The notes under the pieces: model-generated
Told to the model about the DNA's origin: nothing
Database searches by the model: none
Seen by the model: the letters and a program-made list of their open reading frames with translations, nothing else
NCBI GenBank assembly: GCA_903899965.1
Contig: CAIULB010000025.1
Coordinates: forward strand, 1-61,649
Direction: 5' to 3'
Length of the DNA stretch: 61,649 nt
Origin: an uncultured Methylophilaceae bacterium
GTDB taxonomy: Bacteria; Pseudomonadota; Gammaproteobacteria; Burkholderiales; Methylophilaceae
Shown here: positions 16,752 to 24,644 of the stretch, piece by piece
Layout of the letters: each line of letters begins with the position of its first letter
Numbering within the stretch: position 1 is the first letter of the stretch
Position numbers and translations under genes: made by a program

Positions 16752-17134
16752 TAATAATTCAAACTATCAAATGGTTTTTCACCGCTAAGCAACTCCAAGC
16801 TGACTTGATTAGGCAAGCAAAACGCTGCTTGACCTTTATGGCTTAGCCAGCCTTGATGCACACAATACTGATTCGGGCATGGCGAACTCGCAAAACGCGC
16901 TCTACCATCGGCAATCACAATGCGTGTGATGCCAATTGGCCCTTGAAGATCAATGGTGCGATTTTGGTCTAGGCTATAAGTCGAATAAATTTTATCGCCG
17001 AGTCGGATTTGCAGTTTTGCGGCTTGCTCATTGTGCCATAAGCTTTTGATCAAATAAGCGACAACAATCAGGCCCACTAAAATGACTAAAACGTCACCCA
17101 ATAAAGGCTTACCCCATCTTAATGCGCCCTTCAT
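16751..17134 (-). CDS. NusG domain II-containing membrane-anchored protein
   Basis: The 127-residue protein has one N-terminal membrane helix (about residues 13-30) and an outside domain of the NusG-II type, with IDLQGPIGITRIVIADGRARFASSPCPNQYC and a later FCLPNQVSLELLSG. Three cysteines and a His (CPNQYCVH, then FC) are conserved in the type and could bind metal or form a disulfide. It is not a transcription factor; NusG-II is only a shared fold. The gene is coupled between apbE and the Gx gene, suggesting an envelope redox role. Confidence 0.8.
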   Translation of the reverse strand: MKGALRWGKPLLGDVLVILVGLIVVAYLIKSLWHNEQAAKLQIRLGDKIYSTYSLDQNRTIDLQGPIGITRIVIADGRARFASSPCPNQYCVHQGWLSHKGQAAFCLPNQVSLELLSGEKPFDSLNY

Positions 17135-18162
17135 TATTGAACCGTAATCTTTTCAGGCTTAGCAAGCCAATGTACGCGCTGATTCATAGATGCACTGAGC
17201 GTCACTTTACCCTCTGCATCAACCACCAAATAGTGATCAACGCCCATCGCTTTTGCGGCATTTGCACGCTGGTCTGGCGCACTCAGAAAGATTGGTTTTG
17301 AAGCTACATCGGATAGCACTCCAGCTTGAGGACTTGGCGAGATTAACACTGTCACCGCTTGCGTGCTTTGCGCTGGATATCCGCTGCGTGGATCAATAAT
17401 GTGGCAATAACGCTTTCCCGCTTGCTCAAAATAACGCTGATAATCTCCCGAAGTGCCAATGGCCCAGCCACTTAGCAAATCGACCGTTGCCATCGGTTTA
17501 GGATTTCGCGGATGCTGAATGCCCACACGCCAAGGCTTATCACCATGCTGGCCAAGCGCAATGATGTTCCCCCCAATATTAACAAGCGCATTTTTCACGC
17601 CTTGTTTCTGCAGTTCAGCCAACGCGAGGTCTAAAGCATAACCCTTTGCATAGCCGCCTAAATCAATTTTAACGGAGGGGTTTGTGCTGAAAGCAGTGTT
17701 GTCTTTAATGACAATATCCGACATTTGTGGGTTTGCTTGCACCAGCTTTTGAATGGTTAGATCGTTAATTTCGACAGGCGAAAATTCATCGCGCTGAAAA
17801 CCCCAAGCACCAATCAAGCCGCCAATAGCAGGATTAAATAAGTCTTGAGATTCCTTGGATAATGTTTGTGCTTGGGCGAGCATTTGGGCGAGTTCTGGGC
17901 TAATCTCGACGGGCTGTTTACCCGCTGCGAAAGTCTGATTAAGTTTGCTTAATTCGCTATCAGACTGCCAAGCGTGATATTGATGATGCAGCCTTTGAAA
18001 ACTCTGCAAAATTTGACTGGTGACTTCATGCGCTTTTTCCTCCGTCTCGCCATAAATACTAATGTCCACTAGCGTACCGAACACATAAGACTTGGTTTGA
18101 ACCAAAGGCTCTTTACCGCATGCACTTAATATCAAGGCAAAAAATAAGACCAGAAATCTCAT
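17134..18162 (-). CDS. apbE: FAD:protein FMN transferase (flavinylation enzyme)
   Basis: ApbE attaches FMN to Thr/Ser of exported proteins such as NqrC and RnfG. The 342-residue protein is a lipoprotein: its signal peptide ends in lipobox LSAC at residues 12-15. Family motifs are the FGTLVDISIYG strand, NPAIGGLIGAWGFQ, KIDLGGYAKGYALDLA (metal/FAD site), ALVNIGGNIIALG, and HIIDPRSGYPA. It is followed by coupled NusG-II and Gx genes and preceded by gshB after 4 bases. No flavinylation target with an [ST]GA[ST] site was noticed among its immediate neighbours. Confidence 0.92.
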   Translation of the reverse strand: MRFLVLFFALILSACGKEPLVQTKSYVFGTLVDISIYGETEEKAHEVTSQILQSFQRLHHQYHAWQSDSELSKLNQTFAAGKQPVEISPELAQMLAQAQTLSKESQDLFNPAIGGLIGAWGFQRDEFSPVEINDLTIQKLVQANPQMSDIVIKDNTAFSTNPSVKIDLGGYAKGYALDLALAELQKQGVKNALVNIGGNIIALGQHGDKPWRVGIQHPRNPKPMATVDLLSGWAIGTSGDYQRYFEQAGKRYCHIIDPRSGYPAQSTQAVTVLISPSPQAGVLSDVASKPIFLSAPDQRANAAKAMGVDHYLVVDAEGKVTLSASMNQRVHWLAKPEKITVQ

Positions 18163-18166
18163 TGCG

Positions 18167-19099
18167 CTATAAGGTTTCTAAGGCATCCATAAAAACAAAA
18201 GCGGGATTACATGGCGTTTGTGCCGCGATTTCCACCATGCCTGTTGGGCTAGTCACATTGATTTCAGTAAGATGCTCTCCAATCACATCCAAACCGACCA
18301 AGAACAAGCCTTTTTGTTTAAGCACTTTGCCGACCGTGCTAGCAATTTCAAAATCACGCTCAGTCAATGACTGAGCCACCCCTGTGCCGCCTGCCGCCAA
18401 ATTGCCTCGGGTTTCACCCGCCATCGGTATACGTGCCAAAGCATAAGGTAGCGGTTCACCATTAATCACAATAATGCGTTTATCACCTTGGGTGATCTGC
18501 GGCAAATAGCGCTGTGCCATCACTGTTCGTTTGCCATAATCGGTAATTGTTTCAAGAATCACACTGATATTAGGGTCTAACTGCGTAAGTCTAAAGATAC
18601 TGCTGCCACCCATGCCATCCAATGGCTTCACGACAATATCATCGTGCGCCCTCAAAAATTCACGGATTAGCGCGTTATCGCGCGTCACTAAAAACTCAGG
18701 CGCAAACTGCGGAAAATTAGCGACAGAAAGTTTTTCATTCCAGTCCCGCACGGAGGCCGGATTGTTGAGTACTAGGGCACCTTGACTAGCAGCTAAATCA
18801 AGCAAATACGTACTGTATAAAAATTCGTTATCAAACGGCGGATCTTTACGCATAAGAACCGCATCAAAATCCTTAGGCGATTGCTCAATAGCATCACCTA
18901 ATTCATACCAGCTTGCACCCTCAATAAATACAAAAGGCTGCACGCGTAAACGCACTTGTTCTTGGCGTAAAAACAAATCACTTTGTAATGCCACAAACAA
19001 GTCATGCCCACGACCAGCCGCTTCACGCATGATGGCAAGGCTAGTGTCTTTGTAAGGCTTGAGGCTATCAAGCGGATCGAGTATTAAGGCAATACGCAT
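18167..19099 (-). CDS. gshB: Glutathione synthetase
   Basis: GshB adds glycine to gamma-glutamylcysteine, with ATP. The 310-residue ATP-grasp protein starts MRIALILDPLDSLKPYKDTSLAIMREA, and has VLMRKDPPFDNEFLYSTYLL, VKPLDGMGGSSIFRL (ATP loop), GDKRIIVINGEPLPYALARIP, GGTGVAQSLTERD and the closing EINVTSPTGMVEI. Its start overlaps the stop of gshA as TAATG, so the two glutathione enzymes are coupled. In a methylotroph, glutathione also serves formaldehyde detoxification. Confidence 0.96.
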   Translation of the reverse strand: MRIALILDPLDSLKPYKDTSLAIMREAAGRGHDLFVALQSDLFLRQEQVRLRVQPFVFIEGASWYELGDAIEQSPKDFDAVLMRKDPPFDNEFLYSTYLLDLAASQGALVLNNPASVRDWNEKLSVANFPQFAPEFLVTRDNALIREFLRAHDDIVVKPLDGMGGSSIFRLTQLDPNISVILETITDYGKRTVMAQRYLPQITQGDKRIIVINGEPLPYALARIPMAGETRGNLAAGGTGVAQSLTERDFEIASTVGKVLKQKGLFLVGLDVIGEHLTEINVTSPTGMVEIAAQTPCNPAFVFMDALETL

Positions 19100-20379
19100 T
19101 ACAAACGCTCCGGATCGCTTTCTTCTAGCTCTATTGCCGCAGCAAGCAAGGCTAAACGAGCAACAACGCTATAAGCATAGAATCTGTTTTTAGCTGAGTC
19201 TGGTGCATCAGCACAATCTGGGGTTGAGCAAGGGTTATCAAAGGCCAATGGCACAAAATGCATTCCTGGCGCATTAAGATTTTCATCCACGGCACGGCCA
19301 GTATGCACGCGGTAAAAACCGCCCACCACAAAGTGGTCCATCATATAAACCACAGGCTCAGCCACCGCATCATTGATCGTCTCAAAGGTATACACACCCT
19401 CTTGAATGATGACCTCATTCACTTCCATACCCTCTTTCACCACCGCCATTTTGTTGCGCTGTTTACGGTTAAGGTCGCGCACGTCATCAGGGCTTTTCAC
19501 GGTCATAATGCCCATACCATAGGTACCAGCATCCGCTTTAACAATAAGGAATGGCTCTTGTTCTACGCCATACTCTTGGTATTTTTGTTTGATTTTAGCG
19601 AGCAAGGTTTCCACCTTTGCCGCCATTTCATCCTCGCCCACACGCGCCTGAAAATCAACACCAGTAGCGGTGTCAAAGTAAGGATTAATCAACCATTCAT
19701 CAATACCTAAAAATTCAGCAAATTCCTTAGCTACTTTATTGTAGGCTGAGAAGTGCTCAGACTTGCGACGTGAAGCCCAGCCCGCATGTAAAGGTGGGAT
19801 CAGGTTTTGTTCTACCCCTTTCAGAATATCAGGCACACCGCCTGATAAATCATTATTGAGCAGCACTGCGCAGCTATCAAAGCCATCTAAAGTAAGGCGA
19901 TTTTTAACGCGCTTTACTGGCTCAAGCAAAATGGTTTGGCCTGGCTCAATTTCAATGTGAGTAGGCTCTGTAATTTCAGGGTTAATACTACCAATTCGCA
20001 CATCCAAGCCGGCCTGGCGCAATATGTGAGCGAGGGCTGCAACGTTACGCAAATAAAATGTATTACGGGTGTGATTTTCGGGGATCAGTAATAAGCGATG
20101 CGCTTCAGGACAAATCTTTTCTACAGCAACTGTTGCCGCTTGCACGCACAAAGACAGAAAAGCAGGATTAAGATTGTTAAATCCGCCTGGGAATAAATTG
20201 GTATCCACAGGAGCTAATTTAAAACCAGCATTACGCAAATCAACCGAAGCGTAAAAAGGAGAGCCGTGCTCTAACCACTGCACACGAAACCAATGCTCAA
20301 TCTTAGGCATGTTTTCGAGTATGTTTTTCTCGAGGGCAAGCAACGGGCCTTTAAGCGCAGTGGTGAGATGTGGAATCAT
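19099..20379 (-). CDS. gshA: Glutamate-cysteine ligase (betaproteobacterial GshA type)
   Basis: This 426-residue protein joins glutamate and cysteine, the first step of glutathione synthesis. It is of the compact proteobacterial GshA class rather than the E. coli enterobacterial one. The N-terminal region has VDLRNAGFKLAPVDTNLFPGGFNNL; an ATP-grasp-like part has LIVKADAGTYGMGIMTVKSPDDV and VIIQEGVYTFE; the C-terminus has FVVGGFYRVHTGRAVDENLNAPGMHF. It is the first gene of gshA-gshB-apbE and probably begins the transcript. Confidence 0.94.
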   Translation of the reverse strand: MIPHLTTALKGPLLALEKNILENMPKIEHWFRVQWLEHGSPFYASVDLRNAGFKLAPVDTNLFPGGFNNLNPAFLSLCVQAATVAVEKICPEAHRLLLIPENHTRNTFYLRNVAALAHILRQAGLDVRIGSINPEITEPTHIEIEPGQTILLEPVKRVKNRLTLDGFDSCAVLLNNDLSGGVPDILKGVEQNLIPPLHAGWASRRKSEHFSAYNKVAKEFAEFLGIDEWLINPYFDTATGVDFQARVGEDEMAAKVETLLAKIKQKYQEYGVEQEPFLIVKADAGTYGMGIMTVKSPDDVRDLNRKQRNKMAVVKEGMEVNEVIIQEGVYTFETINDAVAEPVVYMMDHFVVGGFYRVHTGRAVDENLNAPGMHFVPLAFDNPCSTPDCADAPDSAKNRFYAYSVVARLALLAAAIELEESDPERL

Positions 20380-20449
20380 GTGTAAAACTTCTTAATGGAC
20401 AACTAAAAGTCTTTAATTTTAACGCAGTTTGAGTCGAGTTAGCCGTTTA

Positions 20450-21154
20450 TCAATAGGAATGTAACAATCCAATCCAATAGCTATAAACGTTTCTTGCAAC
20501 ACCATTCAAATTAGCAACTCGCTCTGCAAGGTTTTTCTTTATTAATTCTGCTTGTTGAACTGCAGGGCTTGAGTGAGAAGACTGAAGCTCTTTGCCACCA
20601 TTTTCACACCAAGTCTTTACCATCTCTTCCGTCATCTCTATATGGCATTGGAATGCAATCGCATGACCAATTAAATAAGCTTGATTCTGGCAATGCTGAC
20701 TAGAGAGTATATGTTTAGCTCCTAGAGGCAAATCAAACGTTTCGCCATGCCAATGAAAGCTTTCAAAACCAGGAGCTCCAAACAAGCTCAGCGCATCTTC
20801 ATCAGTGACGCGCACCTCAGCCCAGCCGATTTCTTTTACTGGGTTAGCTTTAACCGTTGCACCCAAAGCCTTGCTAATCAATTGCCCACCCAAGCAATGC
20901 CCTAACACAGGCAAATTCTTACCAATAGCTTGCTGTATCAGCGCAACCTCTTCAGCAATCCAAGGCAGGTCGTCATTCACGCTCATGGGCCCACCCATCA
21001 TCACTAGGCCACCGAAGTCTAAAATATCTTTAGGCAGATCATCGCCTTTATCAATGCAAACCATCATCCAAGGAATATGATGCTGATCTAAAAAAACACC
21101 TAAAAATCCAGCCCCTTCTGTTTCTGCATGCCTAATCACCAATACTGGTTTCAT
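20450..21154 (-). CDS. Class I glutamine amidotransferase-like protein
   Basis: This 234-residue protein has the class I amidotransferase fold with nucleophile elbow VLGHCLGGQLIS, GLVMMGGPMSVNDD, and a catalytic His in AIAFQCHIEMTEEMV. Such GuaA-like stand-alone proteins are often annotated as GMP synthase-like. The substrate is not known; relatives hydrolyse gamma-glutamyl compounds, which could matter beside a gamma-glutamylmethylamide pathway, but that is speculative. The ATG at 21154 (TAGG upstream) was chosen because the protein then starts with the expected beta strand MKPVLVIRH. The open frame extends 20 codons further without family support. Confidence 0.85.
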   Translation of the reverse strand: MKPVLVIRHAETEGAGFLGVFLDQHHIPWMMVCIDKGDDLPKDILDFGGLVMMGGPMSVNDDLPWIAEEVALIQQAIGKNLPVLGHCLGGQLISKALGATVKANPVKEIGWAEVRVTDEDALSLFGAPGFESFHWHGETFDLPLGAKHILSSQHCQNQAYLIGHAIAFQCHIEMTEEMVKTWCENGGKELQSSHSSPAVQQAELIKKNLAERVANLNGVARNVYSYWIGLLHSY

Positions 21155-21241
21155 TGATAACCTACGAATCTTGTAATAAAAACTGCAAAAATGGACGATT
21201 AATTCAGCCCACACCCTATGTTTATCATTTCATTAGTGTAT

Positions 21242-21275
21242 AAAAAAAGCGGACATTTCTGTCCGCTTTTTCATT
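21242..21275 (-). terminator. Intrinsic terminator of torF-glnK-amtB
   Basis: The stem AGCGGACA/TGTCCGCT, flanked by an A-run and a T-run, stands 20 bases downstream of the amtB stop codon. The T-runs on both strands allow bidirectional use. Confidence 0.88.
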
Positions 21276-21295
21276 CCAGCTAGAACCTCACTGAA

Positions 21296-22792
21296 TTACA
21301 TATGGTAAGCACGCTCACCATGTTCAGCAGTGTCTAAGCCTTCACGTTCTACTTCTTCGCTTACACGTAGACCGATGATCAGATCCACAACCTTGTAAGC
21401 AATGAATGCTACAACAGCAGACCACACCAAAGTCACGCCAACACCCCATGCTTGGCTAGTCATTTGAGCAGCCATGTCATAAGTGCCAACTGCGTTTGCT
21501 ACGTAGTCATAAACACCTGTACCACCTAAAGCTGGGTTCACTACGATACCAGTAGCAAGCGCACCGAAAATACCGCCTACGCAATGCACACCGAATACGT
21601 CGAGTGAGTCGTCATAGCCAAATGCTGATTTCACTTTCGTTACGAATGTGAAACATAGTGGCGAAACGATTAAGCCTAGAACAATCGCACCCATCGGGCC
21701 AGAGAAACCACAAGCTGGTGTAATTGCTACCAAGCCAGCGATTGCACCTGATGCAGCACCCAACATTGATGGTTTGCCTTTAGCGAACCACTCTACGAAC
21801 ATCCATGAAGCAGCTGCAGCACATGTAGCAAGCAATGTATTTGCGAACACTAAAGTTGCGAAACCACTTGCTTCTAAGTTTGAACCAACGTTGAAACCGA
21901 ACCAACCCACCCACAATAATGACGCACCGATCATGGTCATTGTAACGCTGTGTGGAGGCATCGCTTCTTTACCAAAGCCGATACGTTTACCTAATACTAA
22001 TGCGCCTACCAAGCCAGCAATACCAGCGTTGATATGCACAACTGTACCGCCTGCAAAGTCTAATGCACCTTTACTGAACACAAAACCTGCTAACTCATTT
22101 GCTTTCGCACCAGCTTCAGCTGAAGTGAATGCATCAGGACCAGACCAGAACCAAACCATGTGAGCGATTGGCAAGTATGAGAACGTGAACCAAAGCACCA
22201 TGAAAAACAAGATTGCTGAGAATTTCATACGTTCAGCAAATGCACCAACGATCAATGCTGGTGTAATCACTGCGAAAGTTAATTGGAAACACATGTAGAT
22301 GTATTCAGGAATCACAACACCTTTGCTGAAAGTCGCAACCGTTGAGTCTGGTGTAATACCGCTCAAGAATAGACGACTAAAACCACCAAAGAATGGCGTA
22401 GTACCTTCAGTGAACGCAACGCTGTAGCCGTAAATTGCCCAGAGCACGCCCAATACACAAGTAATCATGAATGTTTGCATGAGCACTGAAAGCATATTCT
22501 TTTGACGCGCCATGCCGCCGTAGAACAAGCCCAAGCCAGGCACACACATCATTAAAACGAGGACAGTTGCTACGATCATCCAAGCCGTGTCGCCTTTATC
22601 AGGTACTGGTGCAGTTGCTGCAGGCGCTGCTGCGTCGGCAGCAGGCGCTGGAGCAGCCGCATCAGCAGCAGGCGCTGCTTCAGTTGCCGTTGCAACCGCT
22701 TTTGTATCATCCGCATAGCTCACATTAGCTAGGCCAAATACGCCTAAGCCTAATGCACTGACTAGCGCGAGAGTAGATAGTAATTTTTTCAT
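21296..22792 (-). CDS. amtB: Ammonium transporter with signal peptide and Ala/Pro-rich N-terminal extension
   Basis: AmtB conducts ammonium across the inner membrane and is gated by GlnK. The 498-residue protein has a cleavable signal (residues about 1-27, ending VSYADD). An Ala/Pro/Asp-rich linker of about 40 residues with repeated APAADAAA units follows, then 11 membrane helices. Pore histidines appear in GGTVVHINAGIAGL and FGVHCVGGIFGALATG, and the family motifs DFAGGT and MGASLLWVGWFGFN-like are present. It follows glnK by 11 bases; both genes have the same GGAGACATAAC-ATG ribosome binding region. Confidence 0.97.
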   Translation of the reverse strand: MKKLLSTLALVSALGLGVFGLANVSYADDTKAVATATEAAPAADAAAPAPAADAAAPAATAPVPDKGDTAWMIVATVLVLMMCVPGLGLFYGGMARQKNMLSVLMQTFMITCVLGVLWAIYGYSVAFTEGTTPFFGGFSRLFLSGITPDSTVATFSKGVVIPEYIYMCFQLTFAVITPALIVGAFAERMKFSAILFFMVLWFTFSYLPIAHMVWFWSGPDAFTSAEAGAKANELAGFVFSKGALDFAGGTVVHINAGIAGLVGALVLGKRIGFGKEAMPPHSVTMTMIGASLLWVGWFGFNVGSNLEASGFATLVFANTLLATCAAAASWMFVEWFAKGKPSMLGAASGAIAGLVAITPACGFSGPMGAIVLGLIVSPLCFTFVTKVKSAFGYDDSLDVFGVHCVGGIFGALATGIVVNPALGGTGVYDYVANAVGTYDMAAQMTSQAWGVGVTLVWSAVVAFIAYKVVDLIIGLRVSEEVEREGLDTAEHGERAYHM

Positions 22793-22803
22793 GTTATGTC
22801 TCC

Positions 22804-23157
<354 letters not shown>

Positions 23158-23214
23158 TTAAGGATGATGATGTGGTGAATAGATTAACTATCCACCACCT
23201 TGAAACAGCTTAGA

Positions 23215-23991
23215 TTAGAACGTTTTTGATACGAATACAGTGCCTGCAGCTGAAGCAATATTGCCACCATCATAACCACCGTAGCCAGCTGCTTTACCAT
23301 TGGTATCTGTGTAATAACCACCAACAGTCACGCCGTTAGCGAAAGCTTTAGCCAAGCCTAGCTTCCAATCGGTATAAGAATAGTTATCGGTTCCTGAAAT
23401 GTTATACTCTTGACGACCAACGTGCGCTGTTGCAGTGATGGTATCAGTCACAGGGTAATTAGCCGTTAAATCAGCATAATATGAGCCTGATGCTTTTGGG
23501 TTACCGAAAAGACCGTTTGATGCAACAACTGATACTTTAGCTGTTACCCATTTGTATCCCAAAGAACCATAAACTTCAGTTGTCTCTGCACGGATCTGAC
23601 CTTTAATTGGCGTACCTGGATAAACATATTGCAACAAACCTACGTCGTAAGATACATCCTTAAGAGCACCGCGGTAACCGCCGTACAAATCCAACTCTAA
23701 ACTGCTGTTTTTGAAAGAACGTTCATCTTCTGTCCAGCTAATGTTAGATGCCCAAGTGCCCAAATAAAAACCGCTTGAATGAGTATAATCAACACCACCT
23801 TGAATTGCTGGATGACCAGCAGTTTGCGTCAAACCACGGAAAATGTATTGGCTGTAAAGACCAACGTTATATGCAAGTGTGTATGCTGGTGTTTCTGCAG
23901 CAGCCGCAGCCGGGGCTGCAGCCTCTTCCGCATAAACAGCTTGTGAACCAAGTGTACCGATTACAGCAAGTAATAATAAAGATTTACGCAT
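23215..23991 (-). CDS. TorF-family putative outer membrane porin
   Basis: The 258-residue protein has a signal peptide (MRKSLLLLAVIGTLGSQAVYA) and then a beta-rich sequence with alternating aromatic residues. It contains AYNVGLYSQYIFRGLTQTAGHPAIQGGVDYTHSSGFYLGTW and ends in a terminal Phe (VFVSKTF), typical of outer membrane beta-barrels. Proteins of this family are regularly found next to glnK-amtB in betaproteobacteria and probably admit nitrogen compounds across the outer membrane. The start at 23991 was chosen for the signal peptide and because the sigma-54 promoter overlaps any longer reading. Confidence 0.88.
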   Translation of the reverse strand: MRKSLLLLAVIGTLGSQAVYAEEAAAPAAAAAETPAYTLAYNVGLYSQYIFRGLTQTAGHPAIQGGVDYTHSSGFYLGTWASNISWTEDERSFKNSSLELDLYGGYRGALKDVSYDVGLLQYVYPGTPIKGQIRAETTEVYGSLGYKWVTAKVSVVASNGLFGNPKASGSYYADLTANYPVTDTITATAHVGRQEYNISGTDNYSYTDWKLGLAKAFANGVTVGGYYTDTNGKAAGYGGYDGGNIASAAGTVFVSKTF

Positions 23992-24054
23992 TGTCTTCTT
24001 CCTCTTAAAAAAATAATTAAAATATAAAAAACGAATTTCTACACAGGAATAAAA

Positions 24055-24069
24055 GCAATAGCCATGCCA
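24055..24069 (-). promoter_or_regulatory. Sigma-54 promoter of torF-glnK-amtB
   Basis: On the minus strand, TGGCATG-GCTA-TTGC matches the sigma-54 consensus TGGCACG-N4-TTGC with one change. The start point would be near 24043, about 50 bases before the torF ATG. This fits nitrogen control by NtrC, whose gene is in the same window. Confidence 0.75.
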
Positions 24070-24103
24070 ACTATTGATCATCAAATTAATTTTCCACTTT
24101 TAA

Positions 24104-24159
24104 TTAGTGTTTTTCACTAAGCAGCTTTGATGCCAGCAAGGATCTGTTATGAAATAACA
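24104..24159. promoter_or_regulatory. Two palindromes upstream of the torF sigma-54 promoter
   Basis: TTAGTG-TTTTT-CACTAA (24104-24120) and TGTTAT-GAA-ATAACA (24145-24159) are perfect inverted repeats centred about 69 and 109 bases upstream of the predicted start point. They are where an activator would bind, but they do not match the NtrC pattern GCACC-N5-GGTGC seen upstream of glnA. Confidence 0.4.
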
Positions 24160-24242
24160 TACTGTTTTTTAATTGGAAATTTATAAAATACTCACTCATT
24201 ATTAATAACTGATAAAATCACGTCACAGACTTGAGGCCACCT

Positions 24243-24479
24243 ATGAAACACATTGAAATCGCTGAAGATTTATCAAGAAAGATAAAAGAAACTCTATCAA
24301 ACTCGCCCATAAGTGATTTTGAGCACAATATTCGTGCACTGTTACAGAGCGCATTCACCAAAATGGAGCTCGTTAATCGTGAAGAATTTGATGTTCAAAC
24401 AGAGATTTTGAGGCGAGCCCAGGAAAAGTTAGCGGCCCTAGAAAAGAAAATTGAATCGCTTGATAAGCAATCCAAGTAG
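24243..24479 (+). CDS. ubiK: UbiK family ubiquinone biosynthesis accessory factor
   Basis: The 78-residue protein has the UbiK (YqiC/DUF526) layout: an amphipathic N-terminal half with EDLSRKIKETL, LLQSAFTKMELVNREEFDVQTEIL, and a C-terminal coiled coil AQEKLAALEKKIESLDKQ. UbiK helps the UbiJ-containing complex in aerobic ubiquinone synthesis. The ATG at 24243 has GAGG 5-8 bases upstream, while a TTG 12 bases earlier is part of that ribosome binding region. It is divergent from torF. Confidence 0.9.
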   Translation: MKHIEIAEDLSRKIKETLSNSPISDFEHNIRALLQSAFTKMELVNREEFDVQTEILRRAQEKLAALEKKIESLDKQSK

Positions 24480-24644
24480 TTACGCATCAATATAGAGCGC
24501 CCCTTAAAATTCCTTGCTCTATCTAATAGAGAGCATTAAAAATGAGTCTAAACCATAACGTTAAGTCACCTTAGAGATTCGAGCACTCTGCTCTATAATG
24601 TCCAAACTATTGACGATCGACGCCTCAAGGCAATTAGCACCCAC

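Noticed and set aside
20450-21214. Longer N-terminus for the class I amidotransferase
   Set aside because: The extra 20 residues precede the canonical first beta strand and come from AT-rich non-coding-like sequence; the ATG at 21154 has a ribosome binding site.
24480-24644. Possible SAH or cobalamin riboswitch ahead of metH
   Set aside because: The conserved SAH core (GAGGAGCGCUGC-type) and the B12-box are not present; only short, unremarkable repeats are seen.
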